A stretch of 64,000 bases of DNA from Brachybacterium sp042666875. Lineage in GTDB: Bacteria; Actinomycetota; Actinomycetes; Actinomycetales; Dermabacteraceae. Of this stretch, positions 43,173 to 53,574 are shown piece after piece. A program made the position numbers and the translations under genes. The stretch covers positions 186,001 to 250,000 of the forward strand of contig NZ_JBHTCX010000011.1 of NCBI RefSeq assembly GCF_042666875.1, written 5' to 3'. Below the pieces are notes generated by a model that made no database searches, was not told where the DNA came from, and was given only the letters and a program-made list of their open reading frames with translations. Within the stretch, counting starts at the first letter, position 1. Each line of letters opens with the position of its first letter.

Positions 43173-45080
43173 TCACTCCGTGTCGGCGTCCGCCTCGCGG
43201 GACGTCGGGGCGGAGCCGCCGCGACCGCCCTCGGGCCGGCCGCCGCTGCGGCGGGCGAAGGCTCCGCGAGTGCGTTCCAGGCGGTAGTCGATGCGGTCGT
43301 CGACGATCGACTCCAGCTCGCCGCTCTCGGCCAGGGAGGAGTTCACCTCTCCGGTCAGATGCGTGGTCAGGACCTCCAGGCGACGGATGCGCGCGTGCTC
43401 GGTGAGCACGGCGTGGTCGATGCCCAGCGCCTTGATCAGGGCCACGCACATCAGGATCAGGATGATGCTGAACGGCAGCGCGGTGATCAGCGAACCGGCC
43501 TGCAGCGCTTCGAGACCGCCCGAGAGAAGCAGGGCGATGGCCAGGAAGCCCTCGAGCAGCGCCCACAGGACGCGGGACCACACCGGCGGGTTCGGGTGGC
43601 CGCCGGAGGCCAGCATGTCCACCACCAGCGACCCGGAGTCCGAGGAGGTGATGAAGAAGATCGCGACCAGGATGATGGCCAGGATCGAGAGCAGGCCGGT
43701 CAGCGGGAAGCCCTCGAAGATCCGGAACATGGATGCCTCAGCGGTGACGTCCCCGAGGTCACCGGCACCGAACCACTGGCGGAACAGGCCGTTGCCGCCC
43801 CAGATGGAGAACCAGATCATGCCGACGAGCGAGGGGACCAGCAGCACGCCGGCGACGAACTCGCGCACGGTGCGGCCCTTGGAGATGCGGGCGATGAAGA
43901 CGCCGACGAAGGGTGCCCAGGCGATCCACCAGCCCCAGTAGAACAGGGTGTTGCCGGAGAACCAGGACTGCGCCTCCTCGGAGCGGTTGTACGCGCCGAC
44001 GTCGAGGGTCATGTGGAAGATGTTGGCGAAGTAGAAGCCCAGCGACTCGACGAAGTTCTGCGCCAGGAAGACGGTGGGCCCGAACACGAGCGCCACGATC
44101 ATCAGCAGACCGGCCAGCGACAGGTTGATGTTCGAGAGCCACTTGATGCCGACGCCGACGCCGCTGACCACGGACAGCGTGGCCAGGAAGCTGATGATGA
44201 CGATCAGCACGATGAGGAAGCCGTCGCCGGCGCCCTGGACCAGGCCGATCGCGTCGAGGCCGGCGGCGATCTGCTGGACGCCGAGGCCGAGGGACGTGGC
44301 GATGCCGAAGACGGTGCCGAAGATGGCCAGGACGTCGATGACGTCGCCGACCCAGCCCTTGACCCGCTCGCCGAAGATGGGCTCGAGCGCCCAGCGGATG
44401 GAGACGGGACGGCCGCGGCGGTGGATCGCGTAGGCCAGGGCGAGGCCGATGATGGCGTACACGGCCCAGGGGTGCAGGCCCCAGTGCATGAAGGTCTGGG
44501 CCATGGCCAGACCGGAGAGCTCGACGCCCTCACCCTCCCAGGTGGGCTTGACGTTGTTGGTGGTGTAGCCCAGCGGTTCGGCGACGCCGTAGAAGACCAG
44601 GCCGATGCCCATGCCGGCCGCGAACAGCATCGCGAACCAGGAGAAAAGGGGGAACTCGGGCTCGTCGTCGTCGCGGCCCAGGCGGATCCCGCCGTAGGGG
44701 GTGATGGCCAGGATGATCGAGAAGACGACGAACAGGCCGATGATGAGCATGTAGTACCAGCCCAGATCCGCCACGATCCAGCCCTGGACGCCGGCCATCA
44801 CCGTGTCGGTGGTGGCCGGGAACAGGACCGCCAGCAGCGCCACGGCCAGGATGATGATCAGCGCCGGCCAGAACACGGCGGGGGCGATGGTGCCCTTGCC
44901 GATGCGGGCACCCTGACGGCGCAGCTTCTCCGTGATCGCCTCATCGCTGTCGTCGTCGGCGATCTGGAGGCTGCGGGGCAGGTGCACGGTCTCCGGCAGG
45001 TCCTCCGGCCACGCGGTCGGGTCGGACGCCGGCGAAGGGTCGCCTCCGCCTGCTTGGTTCTCGGGGGCGCTCATGTCCAT
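43173..45080 (-). CDS. BCCT-family betaine/choline/carnitine transporter
   Basis: This 635-residue secondary transporter imports compatible solutes with Na+ or H+. After about 75 hydrophilic residues come 12 predicted spans. MGIGLVFYGVAEPLGY and FYWGWWIAWAPFVGVF, followed by RISKGRTVREF, are the BCCT hallmarks, with the substrate-site Trp residues. The C-terminal tail of about 90 charged residues resembles osmosensory tails of BetP-like carriers. It lies between araD and araA on the same strand but is unrelated to arabinose use, and no AraR-type site was seen before it. Confidence 0.9.
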   Translation of the reverse strand: MDMSAPENQAGGGDPSPASDPTAWPEDLPETVHLPRSLQIADDDSDEAITEKLRRQGARIGKGTIAPAVFWPALIIILAVALLAVLFPATTDTVMAGVQGWIVADLGWYYMLIIGLFVVFSIILAITPYGGIRLGRDDDEPEFPLFSWFAMLFAAGMGIGLVFYGVAEPLGYTTNNVKPTWEGEGVELSGLAMAQTFMHWGLHPWAVYAIIGLALAYAIHRRGRPVSIRWALEPIFGERVKGWVGDVIDVLAIFGTVFGIATSLGLGVQQIAAGLDAIGLVQGAGDGFLIVLIVIISFLATLSVVSGVGVGIKWLSNINLSLAGLLMIVALVFGPTVFLAQNFVESLGFYFANIFHMTLDVGAYNRSEEAQSWFSGNTLFYWGWWIAWAPFVGVFIARISKGRTVREFVAGVLLVPSLVGMIWFSIWGGNGLFRQWFGAGDLGDVTAEASMFRIFEGFPLTGLLSILAIILVAIFFITSSDSGSLVVDMLASGGHPNPPVWSRVLWALLEGFLAIALLLSGGLEALQAGSLITALPFSIILILMCVALIKALGIDHAVLTEHARIRRLEVLTTHLTGEVNSSLAESGELESIVDDRIDYRLERTRGAFARRSGGRPEGGRGGSAPTSREADADTE

Positions 45081-45165
45081 CCGTTCTCTCGAGGTCAGTT
45101 ACCGGCCCAGCTTGGTCAGTTCCCAGTCGATCTTCAACCCTGAAACGGGCAGGCGTGCTATAAGC

Positions 45166-45188
45166 GGTGCGCGACCAGTGCAGGTCAC
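45166..45188. promoter_or_regulatory. Inverted repeat upstream of the BCCT gene
   Basis: GCGCGACC and GGTCACGC arms around AGTGCA lie about 90 bases upstream of the BCCT start. With one mismatch they form a possible regulator-binding site. Evidence is symmetry and position only. Confidence 0.35.
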
Positions 45189-45286
45189 GCGGCAGATCAG
45201 GGCGAGGTGCGGGTCGCTCGCCCGTCGAGCATGTCACACGCCGGGCGGATTCAGCACGGGATGAACGGACCTCGGCCCCACCGCAG

Positions 45287-45358
45287 TCCGGGTGGTCGGG
45301 CCCGGATAGGCGTGTCTCGGGACACAGGCGCCCGGTGGCGGCGCAACCACCCGGGACG
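45287..45358 (-). terminator. Complex stem structure after araD
   Basis: Outer arms GTCCGGGTGGT and ACCACCCGGGAC (one bulge) enclose a smaller GTGTC-TCGG-GACAC hairpin, 16 bases downstream of the araD stop on the minus strand. It is a plausible transcription end for the araBD mRNA. The gap of about 290 bases to the BCCT gene holds nothing else recognised. Confidence 0.45.
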
Positions 45359-45373
45359 GGGTGACGTCGACTC

Positions 45374-46093
45374 TCAGCGCTGGCCGTAGACGTTCTGGTA
45401 ACGGTCGTAGAGAGCGTCGATGATGGCCGGCTCGATGGGCAGCGGATCGCCGAGCTGCATCGAGACGTGCACCGTGCGCGCGACCTCTTCGCACATCACG
45501 GCGGCCTTGACGGCATCGCGCGCGTCCTTGCCGATCGTGAAGGGGCCGTGGTTCTGCATCAGCACCGCGCGGGAGCGGGAGCCGCGGAGCGTCTCGACGA
45601 TGCCGCGGCCGATGGAGTCGTCCCCGATCACGGCGAAGGGGCCGACGGGGATCGGGCCGCCGAACTCGTCGCCCATCATCGTCAGCACGCAGGGGATCTC
45701 CTGGCCGCGGGCGGCCCAGGCGGTGGCATAGGTGGAATGGGTGTGGACCACGCCGCCCACCTCGTCCATGTGCTCGTACACGTAGGCGTGCGCCGCGGTG
45801 TCCGACGAGGGCACCAGGGTCTCCGGGGTGCCGTCGTCGATCTTCGCGCCGTCCAGCGTGCACACGACCATGTTCTCCGGGGCCAGCTCGTCGTAGGAGA
45901 CCCCTGACGGCTTGATGACGAACAGCCCCGGCACGTCGGGGCCGGTGGCGGCGACGCGCTCGGAGACGTTGCCGGCGGTCCAGACCACCAGTTCGTTCCG
46001 GGGCAGCTCGGCGTGCAGGGCCGCGACGCGCTCGCGGGCGGCGGCCACCGCGTCCTGGGTGGGCTGCGGCAGTTCGGTGAGGGTCAGCGGCAC
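45374..46093 (-). CDS. araD: L-ribulose-5-phosphate 4-epimerase
   Basis: This 239-residue zinc enzyme of the class II aldolase fold converts L-ribulose 5-phosphate to D-xylulose 5-phosphate. Zinc ligands lie in VVHTHSTYATAWAARG and MQNHGPF; SGVSYDEL and the C-terminal YQNVYGQ with the catalytic Tyr region are present. Translation starts at GTG five bases after AAGGAG. The frame is open far upstream but only as a shadow of araB. It follows araB by 47 bases. Confidence 0.95.
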   Translation of the reverse strand: MPLTLTELPQPTQDAVAAARERVAALHAELPRNELVVWTAGNVSERVAATGPDVPGLFVIKPSGVSYDELAPENMVVCTLDGAKIDDGTPETLVPSSDTAAHAYVYEHMDEVGGVVHTHSTYATAWAARGQEIPCVLTMMGDEFGGPIPVGPFAVIGDDSIGRGIVETLRGSRSRAVLMQNHGPFTIGKDARDAVKAAVMCEEVARTVHVSMQLGDPLPIEPAIIDALYDRYQNVYGQR

Positions 46094-46140
46094 GGGGACT
46101 CCTTGGTCAGAGGCGGTCGGATGGGAACGGGACGGGGCGC

Positions 46141-47790
46141 TCAGTCGAGGACCTCGCCGGCCAGTCGCTCGACCTGCAGGCCGGTGCGGTAGCCGGCCAG
46201 CCACTTCGCGTGACCGGCCATGCCGTCGGGGTCCGGGTCCAGCGTCGAGAGCTCCTGGGAGGCGAAGACATGCGTGGCCAGGAAGTCGTGGAGGGATTCC
46301 TGGTCCCGCCCCGCGGCAGTGTGCGCGGTGTGGGCGGCCAGCAGCGCCATTCCCCAGGCTCCGCCCTCGCCGGCGGACTCGCCGATGGCCACCGGGGTGG
46401 CGATCGCGTCGGCGAGGACCTGCTGGGCCACGCCCTGGGTGCGGAAGATGCCGCCGTGGGCGTACATCACGTCCAGCTGCACGCCCTCGTCCTTCAGCAG
46501 CGCCTCCATGCCCACCGCGAGCGCCCCGAAAGCGCCGTAGAGCTGGGAGCGCATGAAGTTCTCCAGGGTGAAGCGGGCTTCCTGTTCCCGCACGAGCAGG
46601 GGCCGTCCCGAGGGGACGCCTGTCTGGTGCTCGCCGGAGACGTAGTTGTAGGACAGCACGCCGCCGGCGTCGGGATCGCCCTGGCCGCCGGCGCCGAACA
46701 GTGCGCCGAAGAGTTCCTCCGGGCCGACGGGGTGGCCGGTCAGCTCGGCGAAGCGCGAGAACAGCCCCAGCCAGGCGTCGAGGTCGGTGGTGCAGTTGTT
46801 GGTGTGGATCATCGCCACCGGATCGCCCGACGGCGTGGTGACAAGGTCGATCTCCTCGCGCGGGCCGGACAGCGGCCCCTCCAGCACCACCATCGCGAAG
46901 GCGCTGGTGCCGGCGCTGACGTTGCCGGTGCGGGGTTCGATCGCGTGCGTGGCGACCATGCCGGTGCCGGCGTCGCCCTCCGGGGGAGCGGCGACGGCCC
47001 CGGGCTGCAGCGAGCCGGAGGGGTCCAGCAGGCCGGCCCCCTCGACGGTCAGGGAGCCGGCGTCCTGCCCGGCCACGAGCACCTCGGGGAGGATGTCGGG
47101 CAGGGACCACGGCAACTCCGTCACGCCGTCGAGGGCTGCGAACCGCTCCAGCTGCTCGGGGTCGAAGCGGTCCCCCGAGGCGGCGATCGGGAACATGCCG
47201 CTGGCATCGCCCACGCCGAGCGCCTTGCGGCCGGTGAGCTGCCAATGCACGTATCCGGCCAACGTCGTCAGGAAGTCGATCCGCGGCACGTGGTCCTCGC
47301 CGTGCATCACCGCGTGCATCAGGTGGGCGACGCTCCAGCGCAGCGGGATGTTCAGCTCGAAGGTGCGGCTGAGCAGCGCTGCGGCGTCGGCCGTGTAGGT
47401 GTTGCGCCAGGTGCGGAACGGGGCCAGCTGCTCGCCGTCGGCGTCGAAGGGGAGGTAGCCGTGCATCATCGCGGAGATTCCGATGCTCGCCAGTCGGGTG
47501 AGCTCGATGTCGTGGCGTTCGCGCACGTCCCGCGCGAGGTCGGCGTAGCAGGCGCGGATGCCGTCCCAGGTGGCATCGAGGGAGTACGTCCAGCTGCCGT
47601 CGACGAGCTCGTTCTCCCACGCGTGCGAGCCGGTGCCGATCACTGCGCCGGCATCGTCGACCAGGGCGGCCTTGATGCGGGTCGATCCCAGCTCGAGTCC
47701 GAGGTGGGCGCGGCCGTCGGCGATGAGGGCGGCGGGGCTCGCGGCGGAGCTGGGGGTGTGGTGTGCTGAGGACACGGCGTCGTGCGTCAT
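46141..47790 (-). CDS. araB: L-ribulokinase (FGGY family)
   Basis: This 549-residue kinase phosphorylates L-ribulose. The N-terminal LGLELGSTRIKAALVDD is the FGGY phosphate-binding start; GNVSAGTSAFAMVVLEG and YAHGGIFRTQGVAQQVLAD lie in the second domain. It is of the xylulose-kinase-like form common in actinobacterial and Gram-positive ara operons. The ATG at 47790 was chosen; an earlier in-frame GTG lies inside the operator. The ribosome site is weak. It is the first gene of araB-araD, downstream of araR. Confidence 0.92.
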   Translation of the reverse strand: MTHDAVSSAHHTPSSAASPAALIADGRAHLGLELGSTRIKAALVDDAGAVIGTGSHAWENELVDGSWTYSLDATWDGIRACYADLARDVRERHDIELTRLASIGISAMMHGYLPFDADGEQLAPFRTWRNTYTADAAALLSRTFELNIPLRWSVAHLMHAVMHGEDHVPRIDFLTTLAGYVHWQLTGRKALGVGDASGMFPIAASGDRFDPEQLERFAALDGVTELPWSLPDILPEVLVAGQDAGSLTVEGAGLLDPSGSLQPGAVAAPPEGDAGTGMVATHAIEPRTGNVSAGTSAFAMVVLEGPLSGPREEIDLVTTPSGDPVAMIHTNNCTTDLDAWLGLFSRFAELTGHPVGPEELFGALFGAGGQGDPDAGGVLSYNYVSGEHQTGVPSGRPLLVREQEARFTLENFMRSQLYGAFGALAVGMEALLKDEGVQLDVMYAHGGIFRTQGVAQQVLADAIATPVAIGESAGEGGAWGMALLAAHTAHTAAGRDQESLHDFLATHVFASQELSTLDPDPDGMAGHAKWLAGYRTGLQVERLAGEVLD

Positions 47791-47819
47791 GGCACCAGCC
47801 AACCAGCCCCAGCACGCGG

Positions 47820-47833
47820 TGTCAACGTTCACA
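47820..47833. promoter_or_regulatory. AraR-type operator in front of araB
   Basis: TGTCAACGTTCACA has the AACGTT core and near-perfect arms of the araA operator. It lies 30 bases upstream of the araB ATG, in the gap after araR. Confidence 0.7.
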
Positions 47834-47896
47834 TCCGGTGTGTCCCTTAGGCGTCTCCGGCCGCCGCGGGATGACTCGCGGCAGCGGTCGGGGCTC

Positions 47897-48919
47897 TCAG
47901 TGGGTGCGCTCGGCGCCGGTGGAGCGCCGCACCACCAGCCGCGGCGGCAGGGTGCAGGGGGTGCCGGCGGGCACGTCCTCGCCGTCGAGGAGATCCAGCA
48001 ATCGGCCCAGGGCCACTCGTCCCAGTTCGGCGAAGGGCTGGGAGACCGTGGTCAGGGACGGGATCAGGAATTCGGCCCCGAGGGTGTTGTCGAATCCGAC
48101 GACCGCGACGTCCTCGGGAACGCGCAGCCGGTGCTCGTGCAGGGCATGCAGGACGCCGATGGCCATCATGTCGTTGGCGGCGAAGATCGCGTCCGGCAGG
48201 CCGCGCGCGATCAGAGCGGTCGTCAGGTCGTAGCCCGAGCGGGGCGTCCAGTCCCCGGGGCCGACGATCTCGCCGTCGAGGTCATGCTGCTCGAGCGCCA
48301 GGTCGAAGCCGTCGCGGCGGGCACGGGCGTCGAACCAGTCCGCGGGGCCCGCGGCGTGGACCACCGAACGGGCACCGGTCCCGGCGAGGTGCTCGACGAT
48401 CTGCATCGCGCCGAGCTGCTGATCGACCCCCACCACGCGCACGTCCGGCACTCGGGGCGCCTGCGCCGAGACCGCCAGGACGGGGGTGTGGCGGGCCACC
48501 GCGGCCACGGCGGGGACCATCGCCTCATGGGCGGCCACCACCAGGATCCCGTCGGCCCCGGAGCCCACCAGCTCGGCGCCGACGGAGCGGTCCTCGGCAT
48601 CGCCGGCGCCGACGGTCGTCAGCAGCACCGAGTATCCGGCTTCGCGGGCGGCGGTCTCGATCGCCGTAGTGGTCTCGGCCGGGCCGAAGAGGGAGGACCC
48701 GTCGGTGAGCACCCCGATGAGGGAGGAGCGCGTGGTCTTCAGGGCTCGCGCGGCGCGATTGCGGGTGTACCCGAGCGCGGCGATCCCCTCTTCCACCCGG
48801 GACCTGGTCTCCGGGCGGACGATCTCCGGCTCGTTGAGCACTCGGGAGACGGTCTGGTACGAGACGCCGGCGCGTGCGGCGACGTCGGCCATCGAGGGGC
48901 GGCGGGCCGGGGTGGTCAT
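47897..48919 (-). CDS. araR: LacI-family arabinose regulator
   Basis: This 340-residue repressor has the helix-turn-helix MADVAARAGVSYQTVSRVLN (residues 10-29) and a sugar-sensing domain containing DAIFAANDMMAIGVLHAL and EDVAVVGFDN. The ATG follows GGAAGGAACGAGG. It stands directly upstream of araB and divergent from the sugar importer. Operator-like palindromes lie before its own gene and before araB, araA and the importer. Control of those four promoters, including its own, is inferred from the shared sites. Confidence 0.88.
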   Translation of the reverse strand: MTTPARRPSMADVAARAGVSYQTVSRVLNEPEIVRPETRSRVEEGIAALGYTRNRAARALKTTRSSLIGVLTDGSSLFGPAETTTAIETAAREAGYSVLLTTVGAGDAEDRSVGAELVGSGADGILVVAAHEAMVPAVAAVARHTPVLAVSAQAPRVPDVRVVGVDQQLGAMQIVEHLAGTGARSVVHAAGPADWFDARARRDGFDLALEQHDLDGEIVGPGDWTPRSGYDLTTALIARGLPDAIFAANDMMAIGVLHALHEHRLRVPEDVAVVGFDNTLGAEFLIPSLTTVSQPFAELGRVALGRLLDLLDGEDVPAGTPCTLPPRLVVRRSTGAERTH

Positions 48920-49096
48920 CCTCGTTCCTTCCGTCCGGCGGGTTCTGTCTGCGGGCCTGCCCGCGGGGCTCTGCGGGCTCCGGCCTGCGAGCTCTGGCTC
49001 ACGGGGCCACGGCCGAGGGGGACGACGGCCGGTATGCGCCGGTCGCCGGCCATCGCGGACCCGGTCGGAGGTTCGTCCACCATGACGTCCGCCGTG

Positions 49097-49112
49097 ATGT
49101 GAACGTTAGCAT
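49097..49112. promoter_or_regulatory. AraR-type operator in front of araR
   Basis: ATGTGAACGTTAGCAT, 178 bases upstream of the araR start, matches 16 bases of the importer operator at 49311 exactly. It suggests autoregulation. Confidence 0.65.
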
Positions 49113-49272
49113 CCGGCGCCCCGGTGGCGCACTCGAACCGCGACGCCGAGGCGTCGGCGTCGGCGCGGAGGGGAGGTCCGCATGCAGACGGCGGCTGTCG
49201 GTCCGCCCCGACCCGGCCGCTGACCAGCGGAAAGGGCATTCCCTGCGCCGTCGGCCGGGTCGTTGCCGAGTT

Positions 49273-49289
49273 GTGACCGCAGCGGTCAC
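49273..49289. promoter_or_regulatory. Perfect 17-bp palindrome upstream of the importer promoter
   Basis: GTGACCGC-A-GCGGTCAC lies 8 bases upstream of the -35 box of the sugar importer. It is unlike the AraR sites. Placement before the -35 box suits an activator, but the binder is unknown. Confidence 0.5.
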
Positions 49290-49297
49290 TGTCTTCC

Positions 49298-49330
49298 TTG
49301 ACATCTGCTTGAATGTGAACGTTAGCATTC
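49298..49330 (+). promoter_or_regulatory. Importer promoter with AraR-type operator
   Basis: TTGACA (49298-49303) and TTAGCA (49322-49327) are 18 bases apart. The 20-bp imperfect palindrome GAATGTGAACGTTAGCATTC (49311-49330) covers the spacer and -10. A leader of about 190 bases follows before the binding-protein gene; no riboswitch was recognised in it. Confidence 0.7.
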
Positions 49331-49521
49331 GAGACGTTCCGCACCGCACCGGGTCGGAACGCATCGAGCACGGGCCCGTCCGGGGCCCGCACAGTCCCCG
49401 CCGACGACAGGTCGGCGTCTCCGGTCGGCGAAGTCGCCTGCCGGGGTGGTCGCATGGCAGCGGCCCCGGGGCGAACCCACCTGCTGCAGGTTGCAGACGG
49501 CGATTTCGAGGAGGAAACACC

Positions 49522-50673
49522 ATGCACAACCGGAGAAGCTTCATGCTGGGAGCTGCGGGCAGTGCGGCCGCGCTCACCCTGGCGGCCTGCGGCGGAGAGG
49601 GCGCCGGTTCCGGCGGTCCCGACCCCGAGGCGGACCCCAGTGACCTGACCGTCGGCGTCGCGATGCCGACCCAGACCTACGAGCGCTGGGTCAAGGACGG
49701 CGACAACATCAAGGCGGGCCTGGAGGACAAGGGCTACACCGTCGACATGCAGTACGCCGACGACGACATCCCCACCCAGCAGCAGCAGATCGACCAGATG
49801 ATCACCTCGGGCGTCGCCGCTCTGCTCGTCGCCTCGATCGACGGCGCCTCCCTGTCGGCCCAGCTGGACGCCGCCGCGTCGGCCGGTATCCCGGTCATCG
49901 CCTATGACCGCCTGCTGACCGACAGTGAGAACGTCGACTTCTACGTCACCTTCGACAACTACGAGGTGGGGGTCAACCAGGCCAATGCCCTGCTGTACGG
50001 GCTCGGCTTCCTGGATCAGGAGTTCAACGAGGCCCCGGAGGCCCCGGAGGGACCGCTGAACGTCGAGCTGTTCGCCGGGTCGCTCGACGACAACAACGCC
50101 CACCTGTTCTGGCAGGGCGCCATCGACACCCTCCAGCCCTACTTCGACGACGGCCGGCTCGTCGTCCCGTCCGGCCAGATGGACATCGAGCAGGCCGCCA
50201 CCCAGCGCTGGGAGCAGGAGACCGCCCAGACTCGCATGGAGAACCTGCTGACCACGCACTACAACGGCGGCGAGGAGCTGGACGGTGTGCTCGCCCCGGC
50301 CGACCCGCTCTCCCGCGGCATCATCAACGCGCTGCAGAACGCCGGCCTCGGCCCCACCATCGAGGAGGGTCTGCCCGTGGTGACCGGGCAGGACGCCGAG
50401 ATCGCCTCGATCAAGCTGATCGCCGACGGCGTCCAGCACTCGACGATCTTCAAGGACACCCGCGATCTCGCCGAGCAGGCCATCGTCGCCGCCGAGGCGT
50501 TCCTGAAGGGCGAGCAGCCCGAGGCCAACGACACCGAGACCTATGACAACGGGGTGAAGGTCGTGCCGTCGTACCTGCTCGAGGTGCAGATGGTCCTCGC
50601 CGAGAACTACGAGGAGATCATGGTCGACTCCGGGTACTACACCGAGGAGCAGGTCGAATCCGGCCAGCTCTGA
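49522..50673 (+). CDS. Monosaccharide-binding lipoprotein, ChvE type
   Basis: This 383-residue extracellular lipoprotein has a leader MHNRRSFMLG and a lipobox ending at Cys23 (TLAAC). The family pattern VGVAMPTQTYERWVKDGDNI, then VDMQYADDDIPTQQQQID, is that of ChvE-like multiple-sugar binding proteins. PVIAYDRLL and VTGQDAEIASIKLI line the ligand cleft. The ATG follows GAGGAAACACC. It is the first gene of a CUT2 importer under an AraR-type operator, so L-arabinose is the likely ligand, though ChvE proteins can bind several sugars. Confidence 0.9.
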   Translation: MHNRRSFMLGAAGSAAALTLAACGGEGAGSGGPDPEADPSDLTVGVAMPTQTYERWVKDGDNIKAGLEDKGYTVDMQYADDDIPTQQQQIDQMITSGVAALLVASIDGASLSAQLDAAASAGIPVIAYDRLLTDSENVDFYVTFDNYEVGVNQANALLYGLGFLDQEFNEAPEAPEGPLNVELFAGSLDDNNAHLFWQGAIDTLQPYFDDGRLVVPSGQMDIEQAATQRWEQETAQTRMENLLTTHYNGGEELDGVLAPADPLSRGIINALQNAGLGPTIEEGLPVVTGQDAEIASIKLIADGVQHSTIFKDTRDLAEQAIVAAEAFLKGEQPEANDTETYDNGVKVVPSYLLEVQMVLAENYEEIMVDSGYYTEEQVESGQL

Positions 50674-50701
50674 GCCGGCCACCACTGGAGCACTGAGGCG
50701 A

Positions 50702-50734
50702 GGGTCCGGCCATGCCCACCGGCAGGCCGGGCCC
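50702..50734 (+). promoter_or_regulatory. Hairpin between binding-protein and ATPase genes
   Basis: GGGTCCGGCC and GGCCGGGCCC pair over ten positions with one G-U pair. It sits in the 82-base gap between the two genes. As at 688, it may keep binding-protein mRNA in excess. Confidence 0.5.
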
Positions 50735-50755
50735 TCCCGCCCGAAGGAGGGCCCA

Positions 50756-52297
<1,542 letters not shown>

Positions 52298-52306
52298 ACA
52301 CGCCTC

Positions 52307-53488
52307 ATGGCGGGAACCTCTGACCTCAAGGAACTGCTGACGCGCAACATGCGTCAGAGCGGTATCTACATCGCGTTCGTGCTCATCGTCGTGCTGTTCA
52401 CGATCTTCACCGGGGGAGCGCTGCTGAGCCCCGGCAACCTGACCAACCTGGTGCTGCAGTACTCCTACATCCTGATCCTCGCGATCGGGATGGTGCTGAT
52501 CATCGTCGCCGGGCACATCGACCTCTCCGTGGGTTCGGTGGTCGCCCTGACCGGCGCGGTCTCGGCCGTCGTGGTGATCGGCAACGGGATGCCCTGGTGG
52601 ATGGGCGTCCTGGCGGCGCTGGGCACCGGCGTGCTGGTCGGCCTGTGGCAGGGCTTCTGGGTGGCGTTCGTCGGCATCCCCGCCTTCATCGTCACCCTCG
52701 CGGGCATGCTCATCTTCCGCGGCATGACCATGCAGGTCCTCGGCAACGTGTCCCTCTCGCCGTTCCCGAACGAGTATCAGTACATCTCCGGCGGCTTCCT
52801 CAACGGCCTCATGGGCGGGTACGGGTACGACGCCTTCACGCTGTTCCTCGCGGCCGCGCTGGTCGTGGTCTTCGTGATCCAGCAGTACCGCGGGCGTCTG
52901 GCGAAGCTGAAGTACAGCCAGCCCGTCGAGGCCCTGTGGCTGTTCATCCTGAAGAACATCCTGGTCGCGGCCGTGGTCATGGCTTTCGCCTGGCAGCTCG
53001 CCAACGCGCGCGGCCTGCCGGTGGTGCTGATCCTGCTGGCCGCCCTGATCCTGATCTACGGATTCGTCAGCCAGCGCACCATCATCGGTCGTCACGTCTA
53101 CGCCATGGGCGGCAACCTCCAGGCCGCGAAGCTCTCCGGCGTCAAGACCCGGCGCGTGAACATGCTGCTGTTCATCAACATGGGCCTGCTCTCCGCGGTG
53201 GCGGGCATCGTCTACTCGGCGCGCTCGAACAGCGCGCAGCCGGGTGCCGGCGAGATGTTCGAGCTCGACGCGATCGCCGCGGCGTTCATCGGTGGTGCGG
53301 CCGTGACCGGTGGCATCGGCAAGGTCCAGGGCGCGATCATCGGCGGCCTGATCATGGCCGTGATGTCCAACGGCATGCAGATCATGGGCATCCACCAGTC
53401 CACGCAGTCCGTCGTCCGCGGCGTGGTGCTCGTGCTCGCCGTCGCCTTCGACGTGTGGAACAAGAAGCGGGCATCTGCGGGAAGCTGA
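52307..53488 (+). CDS. Sugar ABC transporter permease, GguB type (CUT2)
   Basis: This 393-residue permease has about ten predicted spans. ILILAIGMVLIIVAGHIDLSVG is the hallmark early segment of the CUT2 family (residues about 55-76), and FIGGAAVTGGIGKVQGAIIG the late one. It completes the arabinose-type importer with the two preceding genes. The stop codon lies inside the first copy of a tandem repeat that runs on to 53545. Confidence 0.93.
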   Translation: MAGTSDLKELLTRNMRQSGIYIAFVLIVVLFTIFTGGALLSPGNLTNLVLQYSYILILAIGMVLIIVAGHIDLSVGSVVALTGAVSAVVVIGNGMPWWMGVLAALGTGVLVGLWQGFWVAFVGIPAFIVTLAGMLIFRGMTMQVLGNVSLSPFPNEYQYISGGFLNGLMGGYGYDAFTLFLAAALVVVFVIQQYRGRLAKLKYSQPVEALWLFILKNILVAAVVMAFAWQLANARGLPVVLILLAALILIYGFVSQRTIIGRHVYAMGGNLQAAKLSGVKTRRVNMLLFINMGLLSAVAGIVYSARSNSAQPGAGEMFELDAIAAAFIGGAAVTGGIGKVQGAIIGGLIMAVMSNGMQIMGIHQSTQSVVRGVVLVLAVAFDVWNKKRASAGS

Positions 53489-53545
53489 GCAGCTGAGCAG
53501 CGGGAAGCTGAGCAGCTGGGCAGCGGGAAGCTGACCAGCTGGTTC
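53477..53545. repeat. Three 23-nt tandem repeats across the permease stop codon
   Basis: Copies at 53477-53499, 53500-53522 and 53523-53545 share GCGGGAAGCTGAGCAGCTG. The first copy includes the last codons and stop of the permease gene. It precedes the long palindrome at 53575. Confidence 0.8.
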
Positions 53546-53574
53546 AGCCGACCAGCTGAGCCGTGGCAAGAAGG

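Noticed and set aside
43071..45143. 690-codon open frame on the plus strand
   Set aside because: It lies opposite the BCCT transporter gene, whose protein motifs are unmistakable; the product is Asp/Gly/Arg-rich with no domain, a typical high-GC shadow frame.
47791..47832. Upstream GTG start for araB
   Set aside because: It lies inside the AraR-type operator and has no ribosome-binding sequence.
49331..49521. Riboswitch in the leader of the sugar importer
   Set aside because: No known riboswitch core could be recognised, and control by the palindromic operator is sufficient.
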